This document shows positions 56,023 through 64,000 of a stretch of 64,000 nucleotides of DNA, one piece after another. Numbering within the stretch: the stretch's first letter is position 1; every line of letters begins with the position of its first letter. The stretch is from contig NZ_CP126247.1 of assembly GCF_030142155.1 (NCBI RefSeq), positions 186,001 to 250,000 of the forward strand, read 5' to 3'. A program made the translations under genes and the position numbers. Under the pieces are notes generated by a model. That model was not told where the DNA came from. It saw only the letters and a list, made by a program, of their open reading frames with translations, and ran no database searches. The DNA comes from Arthrobacter sp. zg-Y820 (GTDB lineage: Bacteria > Actinomycetota > Actinomycetes > Actinomycetales > Micrococcaceae).

Positions 56023-56724
56023 TCATCCGGCCCGTGGCGCCGCGTGCCCTGCGCCACCGCCGACCGGGGCATCCTCCGACGCAGTGCTGGCCGCCAGCCA
56101 GGACAGGTCCCCGGCGTCCGTGTTGGTCGCGTGGACGGTGGGGCGTCCGGGACCGTAGCGCACGATCGACACGGACGCCGGGCCCACGCTGAGGCGCTGG
56201 AACAGGTCCAGATGCATGCCGAGCGCGTCGGCGAGGACCGACTTGATGATGTCCCCGTGGCTCACCGCCACCCACACCGCCCCCGGCCCGTGCTCGGCTT
56301 CAAACGCGGCATCGTGGCGCCGGATCGCCGCCACCGACCGGGCCTGCATCGCGGCCATGGACTCGCCGCCGGGAAAGGTGACGGCGGAGGGCTGCGACTG
56401 CACCGTGGCCCACAGCTTCTCCTTCGCGAGCTCCTCGAGCGTGCGGCCCTGCCAGGAGCCGTAGCCGCACTCGGTGAGATCGTCATCGACCGGCGCATGC
56501 GGGCTGCCGGACTGGCGGTCCAGGATGAACCGGGCGGTCTGCCGGCAGCGCTCGAGCGGGCTGGACACCACTCCGACCACGGGCACGACGGCGAGCCGGT
56601 CGCCGGTCGCCGCGGCCTGGTCGCGGCCCACCTGGTCGAGGTCGACGCCGGGGGTCCGGCCGGCCAGCACGCCGGAGGCGTTCGCTGTGGTGCGGCCGTG
56701 CCGCACGAGGATTACTGTTGCCAT
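56023..56724 (-). CDS. histidine phosphatase family protein (MSMEG_4193 type)
   Basis: The 233-residue protein has the phosphoglycerate-mutase-like catalytic motif 'VILVRHGRTTANASGVLAG' (RHG) near residue 8, 'VVSSPLERCRQTARFIL' near 52, a Glu region 'DDDLTECGYGSWQGRTLEELAKEKLW' and the second His in 'VWVAVSHGDIIKSVLADALG'. The four active-site groups are intact. Substrate unknown. First gene of the three-gene unit ending in SCO1664, 15 bp before DUF3090. Confidence 0.93.
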   Translation of the reverse strand: MATVILVRHGRTTANASGVLAGRTPGVDLDQVGRDQAAATGDRLAVVPVVGVVSSPLERCRQTARFILDRQSGSPHAPVDDDLTECGYGSWQGRTLEELAKEKLWATVQSQPSAVTFPGGESMAAMQARSVAAIRRHDAAFEAEHGPGAVWVAVSHGDIIKSVLADALGMHLDLFQRLSVGPASVSIVRYGPGRPTVHATNTDAGDLSWLAASTASEDAPVGGGAGHAAPRAG

Positions 56725-56792
56725 TCCCCCAGAGTAGTCATGTGCTCGAATTTGCGCGGAGTTGAGCTGCCGGGGAGGGGAGGGGAGGGGCG

Positions 56793-58373
56793 CTACCGGA
56801 CGTCTTCACCCGCCCAGGCCTTCGTATAGAACTTGGGGGAATGCGAGTTCAGCAGTTCCAAATAGTCATTGGGATCCATTGCCTGCGCCGAACTTCCCGG
56901 AACCCTCTCGGCGAAGGCGGACACGCCCAGCCCCGCCTCGTGATCCTCCAGGGTGAGGCCGGCGGCCTCCAGGAGCGTGGGGAACATGTTCAGTTGGTCC
57001 AGGCCGGAGCGCAGAGTGCTGTTCTTGTCGCGGCCGGGAACCCAGATCCGATTGAAGATGGAGCGGCTGGTGTGGCCGTCCAGCTGCTCGTGGAAAGCGT
57101 CCCCGGCACTCAGCTGTTTGAGGTGATCACCCATGATCACCACGGCGGTGTCGTCGAGGTATCCCTTTTCCTTCATGTGGTTCACGAATCCGGCCACCTG
57201 GGCCATGGAGCAGGAGAACACCGAGATGTCAGTGTTCTGCGTATCCACGTTGCAGTAGTCGAAGACGTGCGCCGGCTTATGGGTGTCCAGCGTCAGCAGG
57301 GAGAGGTTGAACGGCTGGCCCGTCTTCTCCGCCTCGGCGTGCAGCAGGTCGATCTTATCCTTGGCATGGGCCATCAGTCGTTCGTCGCTCAGGCCCCAGT
57401 CGCTGCGGAAACTCTCCTCCGGTTCACCGGCGGAGCGCCAGTCGGCGAGGCCCTTCTGCTCGGAGTAGCCGTGGCCTCTCAGGAAGATGTCCTTAGCCGC
57501 GAAGGCGGAATTGGCGCCGCCCAGGAAGACGCTGGTGTAGCCGTGGTCGGCCAGAACATCGCCGAGGCAGGTGGCCCCGCCCAGATAAGTGCTGACGCCT
57601 ACACCTACCTCGCCGGAACCGTCGTTCGGCTCCGGTCCGGTGCCCTTCAGCGGTACGCCGCACTGTGTGGAGACGACGCCGGCCATGGTCCAGCCTCCGC
57701 CCTGAAACTGCTGGAGCCCCTCAGTGCTCTGCCAGCCCTCCGAGGCCGGAGTGGCTTCCTTGAGGGGGGCGAACGCGTCCTTTTCGAAGAGTTGGTCGTC
57801 CCCCAGCGTTGCCTCACCGGACTCCAGATAGATGACCACCAGGTTGCGCTTGTGCTCGCCGTCGGTGACGGTCGGCTCCACGTAGTAGTCGGCGAGGTCA
57901 TAGTCGGAGTTGGCCGCCTTGATGTAATCCGCCACCCCAACCGTGGTGGAAAAGGCGGTAACGCCGCCGATGACCAGCGCGGACACCAAGACGGCGGAGA
58001 TGGTGCGCCGAATCCACTGCGGACGGCGGGGCTCCCCGCGGTTCTTCCGGCGCTTGCGGCGTCGGAAGAACTGCCACAGGGCAATCAGGGCGGTGATGAC
58101 CACAGGAGCAACACCGATGCCCAGGATGCCCGCCCAGACAACGGATCCACCTCCGCCTTCCGTTTCCACGGAAACGAGGTTGAGCATCATCTGGCTCACG
58201 GAGATCTCGCCCCAATAGAATTGGATGCCCGCGGCGGCGATGAGCAGGGCAAGGCCGGCCCAGATCAGGACGTATAACAGAATCCGTCCCAGGACCACGC
58301 CGGCCTTTCGGGCCGCGCGCAGAACCGGGCCTGACGCGGCAACACCTCGCGTTCGCCGCGTTTCGCCGTGCAT
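56793..58373 (-). CDS. LTA-synthase-like membrane sulfatase / phosphoglycerol transferase
   Basis: The 526-residue protein has three N-terminal TM segments ('ILLYVLIWAGLALLIAAAGIQFYW', 'VVWAGILGIGVAPVVITALIALW', 'ISAVLVSALVIGGVTAF') and a large extracellular alkaline-phosphatase-like domain: 'LVVIYLESGEATLGD' (metal Glu and nucleophile region), 'MAGVVSTQCGVPL', 'LLTLDTHKPAH', 'TAVVIMGDHLKQL' (metal Asp-His). It probably moves phosphoglycerol or a related group onto cell-wall or membrane glycans. The acceptor is unknown. Complete. Confidence 0.88.
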   Translation of the reverse strand: MHGETRRTRGVAASGPVLRAARKAGVVLGRILLYVLIWAGLALLIAAAGIQFYWGEISVSQMMLNLVSVETEGGGGSVVWAGILGIGVAPVVITALIALWQFFRRRKRRKNRGEPRRPQWIRRTISAVLVSALVIGGVTAFSTTVGVADYIKAANSDYDLADYYVEPTVTDGEHKRNLVVIYLESGEATLGDDQLFEKDAFAPLKEATPASEGWQSTEGLQQFQGGGWTMAGVVSTQCGVPLKGTGPEPNDGSGEVGVGVSTYLGGATCLGDVLADHGYTSVFLGGANSAFAAKDIFLRGHGYSEQKGLADWRSAGEPEESFRSDWGLSDERLMAHAKDKIDLLHAEAEKTGQPFNLSLLTLDTHKPAHVFDYCNVDTQNTDISVFSCSMAQVAGFVNHMKEKGYLDDTAVVIMGDHLKQLSAGDAFHEQLDGHTSRSIFNRIWVPGRDKNSTLRSGLDQLNMFPTLLEAAGLTLEDHEAGLGVSAFAERVPGSSAQAMDPNDYLELLNSHSPKFYTKAWAGEDVR

Positions 58374-58435
58374 CTTGACACCAAACCGTTCTTTTGAGAG
58401 GGAAATAGTTCTGCGGGAAGAATAGTGCCGTCAGG

Positions 58436-59959
58436 CTACCTGATCAAATGCCTGGTTTCAGACGGCCGGGACTTCGGGAAGGCGCCGGTGTCGCCGTCGC
58501 GCACCGCTGCGAGCTCCAGGACGCGGACACGGCAGAGCCGCCAGCCGAGCATCAGCGCGGGGATGATGACCACCAGGGAGGCGATGGTCCAGGTGCCCAC
58601 GGGCGAGTCGAAGGCCATGAGGATCAGCACGGCGAGAAGGAACGCGAGCGTGATCCAGCCGCTCACCGGAGCGCCGGGCATCCGGAAGGACGGACGCGCC
58701 AGTTCGCCGCGCTTGGCCCGCCGCGTCAGCTCCATCTGGCAGAGGACGATCATGGCCCAGGTGCTGATGATTCCCAGCGACGCGACGTTCAGGACAATCT
58801 CGAAGGCCTGGGCAGGAACGACGGCGTTGAGGACGACGCCGAGCAGGGCAACGGCCGCGGTCAGCGCGATGCCGCCGTACGGGACGCCCGCCTTGTTCAT
58901 CCGCCCGGCGAACTTCGGCGCGGAGCCGGCCAATGACATGGAGCGCATGGTGCGGCCGGTGGAATACAGGCCGGCATTGAGCGAGGACAGGGCGGCGGTC
59001 AGGACCACCAGGTTCATGATGGCGTCCACGCCGCCCACCCCGATGGAGCCGAAGAACGTGACGAACGGGCTTTCGCCTGCCTTGTAGGAGCTGTACGGCA
59101 GCAGCAGCGAGAGCAGGACGAGCGTGCCGACGTAGAACACGGCAATGCGCACGATCACGGTGTTGATGGCCCGGGGCATGATCTTTTCCGGATGCTCGGT
59201 CTCGCCCGCGGCGGTGCCGATGAGCTCGATCGAGGCGTAGGCGAAGACAACGCCCTGCATGACGACGACGGCGGGCAGCAAGCCGTTGGGGAACATGCCG
59301 CCGTTGCCGGAGATGAGGCTGAAACCGACCTCCTGGCCGTCCACCGGGGTGCCGAAGATGACGAAGCAGATGCCCACGATCAGGAAGGTAACCAGGGCCA
59401 CCACCTTGATCAGCGCGAACCAGAACTCGAGCTCCCCGAACACCTTGACGCTGATGAGGTTCAGGCCCAGGACCAGAAGGAGGGCGGCCAGGGCCCAGGT
59501 CCACTGCGGCACGTCAGCGATCGGCGGCCAGTACTTCCGGAAGAAGTTCATGTACAGCGCGACGGCGGTGATGTCGACGATCGCGGTCATGGCCCAGTTC
59601 AGCCAGTACATCCAGCCTGTGACGAAGGCTGCCTTCTCGCCGAAGAACTCGCGGGCATAGGAAACGAAGGATCCGGAGGAGGGCCGGTGCATGATCAGTT
59701 CGCCGAGGGCCCGGAGAATCATGAAGGCAAAAAAACCGCAGACGGCGTAACTGAGGACGAGCGCCGGGCCCGCCGTGGCCAGCCGGCCGCCGGCACCCAT
59801 GAAGAGCCCGGTGCCGATGGCGCCGCCGATCGCAATCATCTGGACCTGCCGGGGTTTGAGGCCCTTGTGGTAGCCCTCGTCCTCGCGGTGAAGGCTGGCC
59901 TCGGAGGCGGAGGAACGCGCCGGAATCGCACGCTCGGAGAGGGCCTGCTGCTGTGTCAT
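58436..59959 (-). CDS. amino acid permease (APC superfamily, AnsP/CycA-like)
   Basis: The 507-residue protein has 12 TM segments and the APC signature '[41 protein letters not shown]' at residues about 33-75, and '[35 protein letters not shown]' near 265, closest to the asparagine/GABA/aromatic permeases. The substrate cannot be fixed by eye. A degenerate copy of its 3' end lies at 54,526. The tail after the last TM ('[20 protein letters not shown]') is hydrophilic. Confidence 0.92.
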   Translation of the reverse strand: MTQQQALSERAIPARSSASEASLHREDEGYHKGLKPRQVQMIAIGGAIGTGLFMGAGGRLATAGPALVLSYAVCGFFAFMILRALGELIMHRPSSGSFVSYAREFFGEKAAFVTGWMYWLNWAMTAIVDITAVALYMNFFRKYWPPIADVPQWTWALAALLLVLGLNLISVKVFGELEFWFALIKVVALVTFLIVGICFVIFGTPVDGQEVGFSLISGNGGMFPNGLLPAVVVMQGVVFAYASIELIGTAAGETEHPEKIMPRAINTVIVRIAVFYVGTLVLLSLLLPYSSYKAGESPFVTFFGSIGVGGVDAIMNLVVLTAALSSLNAGLYSTGRTMRSMSLAGSAPKFAGRMNKAGVPYGGIALTAAVALLGVVLNAVVPAQAFEIVLNVASLGIISTWAMIVLCQMELTRRAKRGELARPSFRMPGAPVSGWITLAFLLAVLILMAFDSPVGTWTIASLVVIIPALMLGWRLCRVRVLELAAVRDGDTGAFPKSRPSETRHLIR

Positions 59960-60192
59960 GAGTGGTCCTTTACTTGCTCAGCTTTGCGAGGCCGCGGGCT
60001 GAAGAGTTCAGTGGCTGCTCGCCGGTGCGCAGCCCAGATTCGGGTACGAGTTTCGGGCCTCTTCAGCATTTCCTGTTTCGACGGCGGTCACGGTGTCCCG
60101 CTATTCGGCTGTCTGACAGGTTCACGCATTGACTTTGGCACGGGCCACAGGCCAGCGTCAAAGCGCGGGGCATCGAGCCGCCGGCGTTAAAA

Positions 60193-60224
60193 AGCTGGGC
60201 CATCCCCGCGGGGATGGCCCAGCT
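60193..60224 (-). terminator. terminator of the small antitoxin-like gene
   Basis: A perfect 32-bp palindrome (60,193-60,224), followed on the minus strand by TTTTT, 15 nt after the stop at 60,240. Confidence 0.85.
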
Positions 60225-60239
60225 CGGTTCTGCCGGTTT

Positions 60240-60368
60240 CTACTTCTGGTCGTCGTCTTTGTTCCCGTCGACGGCGTCCTTTGCCTTGTCTTTGGCTTGG
60301 TCAACCTTCTCCGGGTTGTCCTTTGCCGCGTCCTTTGCCTTGTCTGCCATGCCACCCAGATCTGCCAT
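60240..60368 (-). CDS. MT0933/Rv0909-like small antitoxin
   Basis: The 42-residue protein 'MADLGGMADKAKDAAKDNPE...' is Lys/Asp/Ala-rich and amphipathic, like the MT0933 antitoxin family (Rv0909 of Mycobacterium), usually 50-60 residues. No toxin gene adjoins it. Single-gene unit with its own terminator. It could also be a short CsbD-like or hydrophilic stress protein. The 285 bp upstream hold no other gene. Confidence 0.5.
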   Translation of the reverse strand: MADLGGMADKAKDAAKDNPEKVDQAKDKAKDAVDGNKDDDQK

Positions 60369-60653
60369 GGAACTCTGCCTTCCTCTCTGCGGTCCGCGGC
60401 TCACACGCCGGCGGCCTCGGTTTGATATCCCCATCCTGCGCCACGCCCAACGCTTTGTGACCCACCTGCACCGACTTTTTTCGCGGCAGGGGGCGTTGGA
60501 CGGCAGGGAGTTGGTGTCCGCACACCAAGCAAGTAGGCCGGTGCCGGAAGCCTTGCGGTACGAGGAATATTAATGGCGAATTACGGCGGCAGAAGCGCGT
60601 CTGCTGGTGCATGATGTGGCCTTTGTAACGCTTCTCAAGCACAGGAGAACGTG

Positions 60654-60932
60654 ATGGATCAAGATTCCGACATCGAACAGCGCGCCCGCGCCATTGTCAT
60701 TGCCCGCACCGTCTACAAGGCCGTACTTGTGGTGTGGGCGTTAGCCATGGCGGGAATGCTGTTTATCTGGTGGGCGACGACGCCGGACGGCTATTTCTGG
60801 CCCGTCTGGCCAATTCTGGGATTGGGTGCGGCGGCCATCGTGTGGGGGCTGGCGCTTTACCGCAAGTTCCCCTTCCGGATACGGGAGGACAAGGTGGCCC
60901 GCGAGGTGAAGCGGCTGCGCGAGTCGAACTAG
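60654..60932 (+). CDS. 2TM domain-containing membrane protein
   Basis: The 92-residue protein has two TM segments ('AVLVVWALAMAGMLFIWWATT', 'PILGLGAAAIVWGLALY') joined by a short 'PDGYFWPVW' loop, with charged ends. This matches the 2TM domain family. Unknown role. AGGAG at 60,643-60,647 is 6 nt before the ATG, which decides the start over the GTG at 60,651. Confidence 0.8.
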   Translation: MDQDSDIEQRARAIVIARTVYKAVLVVWALAMAGMLFIWWATTPDGYFWPVWPILGLGAAAIVWGLALYRKFPFRIREDKVAREVKRLRESN

Positions 60933-60982
60933 CGGTGAACGGCGGCTCGAGCCGATCCCCGGCACCGAAGTACGCTGGAGGA

Positions 60983-61597
60983 ATGCGCAAAGAAACCCTC
61001 TGGGAAGCCAAAAAACGTTCCTCCCCCGGCCACTCCGCCTGGTATATCGCCCGGTTTCAGCAAATGCGGGAGCAGGGCGCTGACCTGCACGGCGAGGCCC
61101 GGCTGATCGACGCGCTGGTTCCCCGCGGCGCCCGGATCCTCGACGCCGGCTGCGGCCCGGGCCGGGTGGGCGGCGAGCTGGCTGCCCGCGGGCACGACGT
61201 CGTCGGCGTCGACATTGATCCCGAACTCATCGACGCCGCCCAGCAGGACTTTCCCGACGTGCCCTGGCTGGTGGCGGACCTCGCTGAGCTGGACCTGCCG
61301 GCGGCCGGCATTGCCGAGCCGTTCGACGCGATTGTCTGCGCGGGCAACGTGCTGACGTTCGTCGCTCCCGGAACCCATCAGGAAGTCCTGACCCGGCTGC
61401 GGAAGCATCTGGCCGACGGCGGCCGTCTGGTTACGGGGTTCGGCGCCGGCCGCGGCTACGACTTCGGACAGTTCCTGGAAGACGCGTCCGCCGCCGGTCT
61501 GGAATGCCAGCAGAAATTCTCCACCTGGGACCTTCGCCCGTTCGCTCCGGACTCCGACTTCCTGGTGGCCGTGCTGGGACGCCCGCAGGCCGCCTAG
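60983..61597 (+). CDS. class I SAM-dependent methyltransferase
   Basis: The 204-residue protein has motif I 'ARILDAGCGPGRVGGELAARG' near residue 50, motif II 'HDVVGVDIDPELIDAAQ' with the ribose-binding Asp, and motif IV 'FDAIVCAGNVLTFVAP'. A small-molecule substrate is likely; unknown. The start is ATG 60,983: TACGCT (-10-like) lies 6 nt upstream and GGAGGA immediately before, so leaderless or SD-led initiation both fit. A damaged partial copy is at 49,143. Confidence 0.92.
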   Translation: MRKETLWEAKKRSSPGHSAWYIARFQQMREQGADLHGEARLIDALVPRGARILDAGCGPGRVGGELAARGHDVVGVDIDPELIDAAQQDFPDVPWLVADLAELDLPAAGIAEPFDAIVCAGNVLTFVAPGTHQEVLTRLRKHLADGGRLVTGFGAGRGYDFGQFLEDASAAGLECQQKFSTWDLRPFAPDSDFLVAVLGRPQAA

Positions 61598-61725
61598 ATC
61601 ACGTTGCTGATCCCGGACGGGATGATCTGCGCGCAGCTCGGTGACGTGCGGGCGGGGTGCGCCAACTCCGTGATCCGGTTCACGTCCTCGGGAATAGAAC
61701 GCGGAGCCTGCTTCTTCTAGTCCTC

Positions 61726-62745
61726 ATGAAAGCAATCGTGTACTCCGCCGCTGGCGATTCCTCCGTCCTCAATCTCGTCGACCGCGAGGCCGCTGCTCCC
61801 GGTCCGGGCGAAGTGCGGGTCCGCATCGTCGCCTCGGGCGTGAACCCCACCGATTGGAAGGCGCGCGCCAGCCGCGTGCCCTTTCCCGAGATGGTGCCGA
61901 ACCAGGACGGTGCCGGAGTGGTCGACGCGGTGGGTGACGGCGTCACCGGCCCGCAGGTGGGCGACCGGGTCTGGGTGTACCTCGCGGCTCACGGCCGCCC
62001 CACCGGGACCGCCCAGGAGTTCGCGGTTCTCCCCGCCGACCGGGCGGTGCCGCTTCCGGAAAGCATCGGTTTTGACGTGGCCGCCAGCCTCGGCGTTCCC
62101 GCGATGACCGCGCACCGCGCCCTGACCGTTCATGAGTTCGGGCCGTCCCGGCTTGCCCCCGACGCACTTGTCGGACGCATGGTCCTCGTTCAGGGCGGCG
62201 CGGGCGCCGTCGGGCACGCCGCCATCCAGTTCGCCGTCTGGGCGGGCGCCACCGTCATCGCGACGGTCAGCAGCGATGCGAAAGAGAAGCTCGCCCGCGC
62301 CGCCGGGGCGCACCATGTGGTCCGCTATCCCGACGACGCGCTCGCCGACCGCATCCGCGAGATCGCCCCGGACGGCGTCGACCAGATCGTCGAGGTGGCT
62401 CCGGCGCAGAACGCGGCACTCGACGTCGCCGTGATCGCCAATCACGGCAGCATCGCCTACTACGCGAACAACAACGGCGACGACTTCACGGTGCCGATCA
62501 TCGCGAGCTTCGCGAAGAACGTCCGCTGGCAGGGCGTGCTTGTTTACACGGTGGGAGCGGAGGCGCACCGTGCGGCCGCTGAAGACATCACTGCCGCTCT
62601 GCGGGACGGCGCCCTGCCCGTGGGGGAGTCCGCCGGGCTTCCCCTCACCTGGTTCCCCCTTGAAGAGACCGCAGCCGCGCACGACGCCGTGGAGCACGGC
62701 ACCACCGGCAAGATCCTCATCCGCGTTTCCGACGAGACTGCCTGA
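61726..62745 (+). CDS. NADPH:quinone reductase-like medium-chain dehydrogenase (zeta-crystallin type)
   Basis: The 339-residue zinc-free MDR enzyme begins 'MKAIVYSAAGDSSVLNLVDREAAAPGPGEVRVRIVASGVNPTDWKAR'. The nucleotide-binding loop is 'VLVQGGAGAVGHAAIQFAVWAGATVIATVSS' near residue 160 (G-G-A-G-A-V-G). No zinc ligands are present. It reduces quinones or enones with NADPH by family. ATG 61,726 chosen over earlier in-frame codons because the family starts there. Confidence 0.9.
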   Translation: MKAIVYSAAGDSSVLNLVDREAAAPGPGEVRVRIVASGVNPTDWKARASRVPFPEMVPNQDGAGVVDAVGDGVTGPQVGDRVWVYLAAHGRPTGTAQEFAVLPADRAVPLPESIGFDVAASLGVPAMTAHRALTVHEFGPSRLAPDALVGRMVLVQGGAGAVGHAAIQFAVWAGATVIATVSSDAKEKLARAAGAHHVVRYPDDALADRIREIAPDGVDQIVEVAPAQNAALDVAVIANHGSIAYYANNNGDDFTVPIIASFAKNVRWQGVLVYTVGAEAHRAAAEDITAALRDGALPVGESAGLPLTWFPLEETAAAHDAVEHGTTGKILIRVSDETA

Positions 62746-62809
62746 GGACGATCACCTGATCTGAACCTGATTAGGCCGCGGAGCTGTGGACCTGCTGTTG
62801 TCCATCCGG

Positions 62810-64000
62810 TTAGTAAACGGACCTGGGTGTGACCGTGAGATCGATCCCCGCGCCGTGACCCAGCAGGTCTTTGAAGAATTCAGGTACGTCCACATGGCCT
62901 TTCCACCGGGCTGTGGTGGGGTCGGTGTCCGTCAGGAAATCCTCCTCCCCGGGATTCCAGTCCCTGAGTGTGGAGGGAATGGAGCTGTTCCAGGCGGCCC
63001 ACGCACGGGGCAGGGCTTGGCCGGGGGAGGGCGGCTCAATGTCTATGAGCAGGGTGTCTTGCCAGTCTTCCGTTTGTTCCAAGTGGTCAGTGAAGAAAAA
63101 ATGTCCCTCTCGTTCCCAGATGGACATCAGCCGCAGTTTGAGTGCATGGCGAAGCGTTGGGACTTTCCTGCCGTCGACCAGGGGCCGCGGCGCATTTGAA
63201 GCAAGGAAGGTCGTGAGCAGAGGAACCGGTGAGTCAATCGGGTCACCTTCCTTCCAATGCTCGATCTGGACGGGGCAGAAGTGAGCTGCGCTTTGTTCGT
63301 GGACCAGCACCGGAAGGCCCCGGATGGCCAGACCAACATCCAGCTGGAACTCGACTTCCGGCGGGTCTGCCCTGCCGACGGTGAAACCGACGAGTCCCAC
63401 CTCAACCTTGAGATCGCCGAAGAGAAACCGCTGCAGATTTTGGTATCCCTCTTCCGAATTGACGATGCCGTAACGTCCGCTGTGGCTCCGGTGCACCACT
63501 GCCAGCGGTGCGTTCTGGACTGCGGCGTTGTCAATTTGCACCAGGCCGTCGCTGCGGGCGCCCACGGCTTTTGACGACAGCCCCATTGCGACGTCGTAGT
63601 CCTCAGGGTTCGACCCAACCAGGCAAAACAGGTTTTCGGCGGGGAATCCGCCGGCCGGCATGACGGTTCCCTTGAACGCCTCCCGTGTCAGCTCGCCCCT
63701 TTGAGCGTGCGGAGTGAGGTAGTCATACATCCGGTCCGGTCCGAAGATGTCCGCCCCGTGGAGGCCCGTGGCATCGCGGAGGCGTTCCAGCAGCCCCCAA
63801 CCCAAGGCGAAGTTAATTCCGCCGTGAGGTGTCGCGTAGGTAAAGACCCGGGCTACGTATTCGGTGCCTGCGGCGGGGTCGATCCCGCCGCTGTCGTCGG
63901 CGCTGCTTTCCGGGATAACGCGCTGCAGCATGCAGCGGCAGATGAGTCCTCCCATGGAGTGTGCAACCAGGAACACCTTGGGCGCCCCGGTTTTCTCCCG
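62810..64000 (-). CDS. lipase/esterase-like alpha/beta hydrolase (5' end beyond the window)
   Basis: The visible part begins at the edge in 'KTGAPKVFLVAHSMGGLICRCML', with the nucleophile Ser in A-H-S-M-G-G. 'VFTYATPHGGINFALGWGLLERL' is the PGAP1/lipase-like substrate region. After about residue 170 comes a C-terminal half with no recognised domain ('VEFQLDVGLAIRGLPVLVHEQSAAHFCPVQ'). The N-terminus and hence the start lie outside. Ends in TAG-type stop at 62,810. Confidence 0.75.
   Translation of the reverse strand, partial: REKTGAPKVFLVAHSMGGLICRCMLQRVIPESSADDSGGIDPAAGTEYVARVFTYATPHGGINFALGWGLLERLRDATGLHGADIFGPDRMYDYLTPHAQRGELTREAFKGTVMPAGGFPAENLFCLVGSNPEDYDVAMGLSSKAVGARSDGLVQIDNAAVQNAPLAVVHRSHSGRYGIVNSEEGYQNLQRFLFGDLKVEVGLVGFTVGRADPPEVEFQLDVGLAIRGLPVLVHEQSAAHFCPVQIEHWKEGDPIDSPVPLLTTFLASNAPRPLVDGRKVPTLRHALKLRLMSIWEREGHFFFTDHLEQTEDWQDTLLIDIEPPSPGQALPRAWAAWNSSIPSTLRDWNPGEEDFLTDTDPTTARWKGHVDVPEFFKDLLGHGAGIDLTVTPRSVY

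Overview
The window is a high-GC actinobacterial chromosome segment. The 16S sequence, the purS-purQ-purL order, lysC, recR, the alanine/proline-rich dnaX and the three-gene SCO1664/DUF3090/phosphatase block all point to Arthrobacter or a close relative in Micrococcaceae. The genus is inferred from recall, not from a search. No phage, integrase, transposase or CRISPR array was seen.

Positions 1-17,400 are housekeeping: small conserved proteins, the purSQL cluster (minus strand), a subtilisin-inhibitor-like lipoprotein, an OhrR-type MarR regulator with a perfect 26-bp palindrome, aspartokinase, recR, dnaX and the small SRP RNA. Positions 17,600-23,800 hold one rRNA operon (two promoters, 16S-23S-5S, no spacer tRNA, strong terminator). 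It is followed by two imperfect copies of a hairpin repeat whose best copy lies beside purL, a shattered TMEM175-like channel gene and tRNA-Ser(GGA).

Positions 24,900-30,100 carry a PAP2-family membrane protein, a DsbA-like lipoprotein, a LysR regulator, a GNAT enzyme and a pterin-dehydratase/VOC fusion. Positions 31,000-36,600 encode jetA-jetB-jetC of a Wadjet (SMC-like) anti-plasmid system, but no jetD; an MpaB/DUF2236 oxygenase gene sits where jetD would be expected. Divergent from it is a visibly lower-GC defence island (about 37,150-44,450): a Gabija pair (gajA, gajB) preceded by a 28-codon ORF, an unrecognised two-TM coiled-coil protein, and a single-gene OLD-type ATPase-TOPRIM nuclease.

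Positions 42,200-54,700 are scarred by four decayed fragments of genes that exist intact further right (SCO1664/DUF3090, an amino-acid permease, a methyltransferase). They bracket the OLD gene, a tripartite tricarboxylate transporter operon between two UspA genes, a hydroxyacid dehydrogenase, a frameshifted phzF-like gene and a CNB-domain flavoprotein lacking the thioredoxin-reductase CxxC. I read this as an insertion hotspot built on repeated segmental duplication and decay.

Positions 54,700-64,000 hold the intact copies: SCO1664, DUF3090, histidine phosphatase, an LTA-synthase-like sulfatase, an amino-acid permease, a small MT0933-like antitoxin, a 2TM protein, a methyltransferase, a quinone reductase and a lipase-like protein cut by the window edge.
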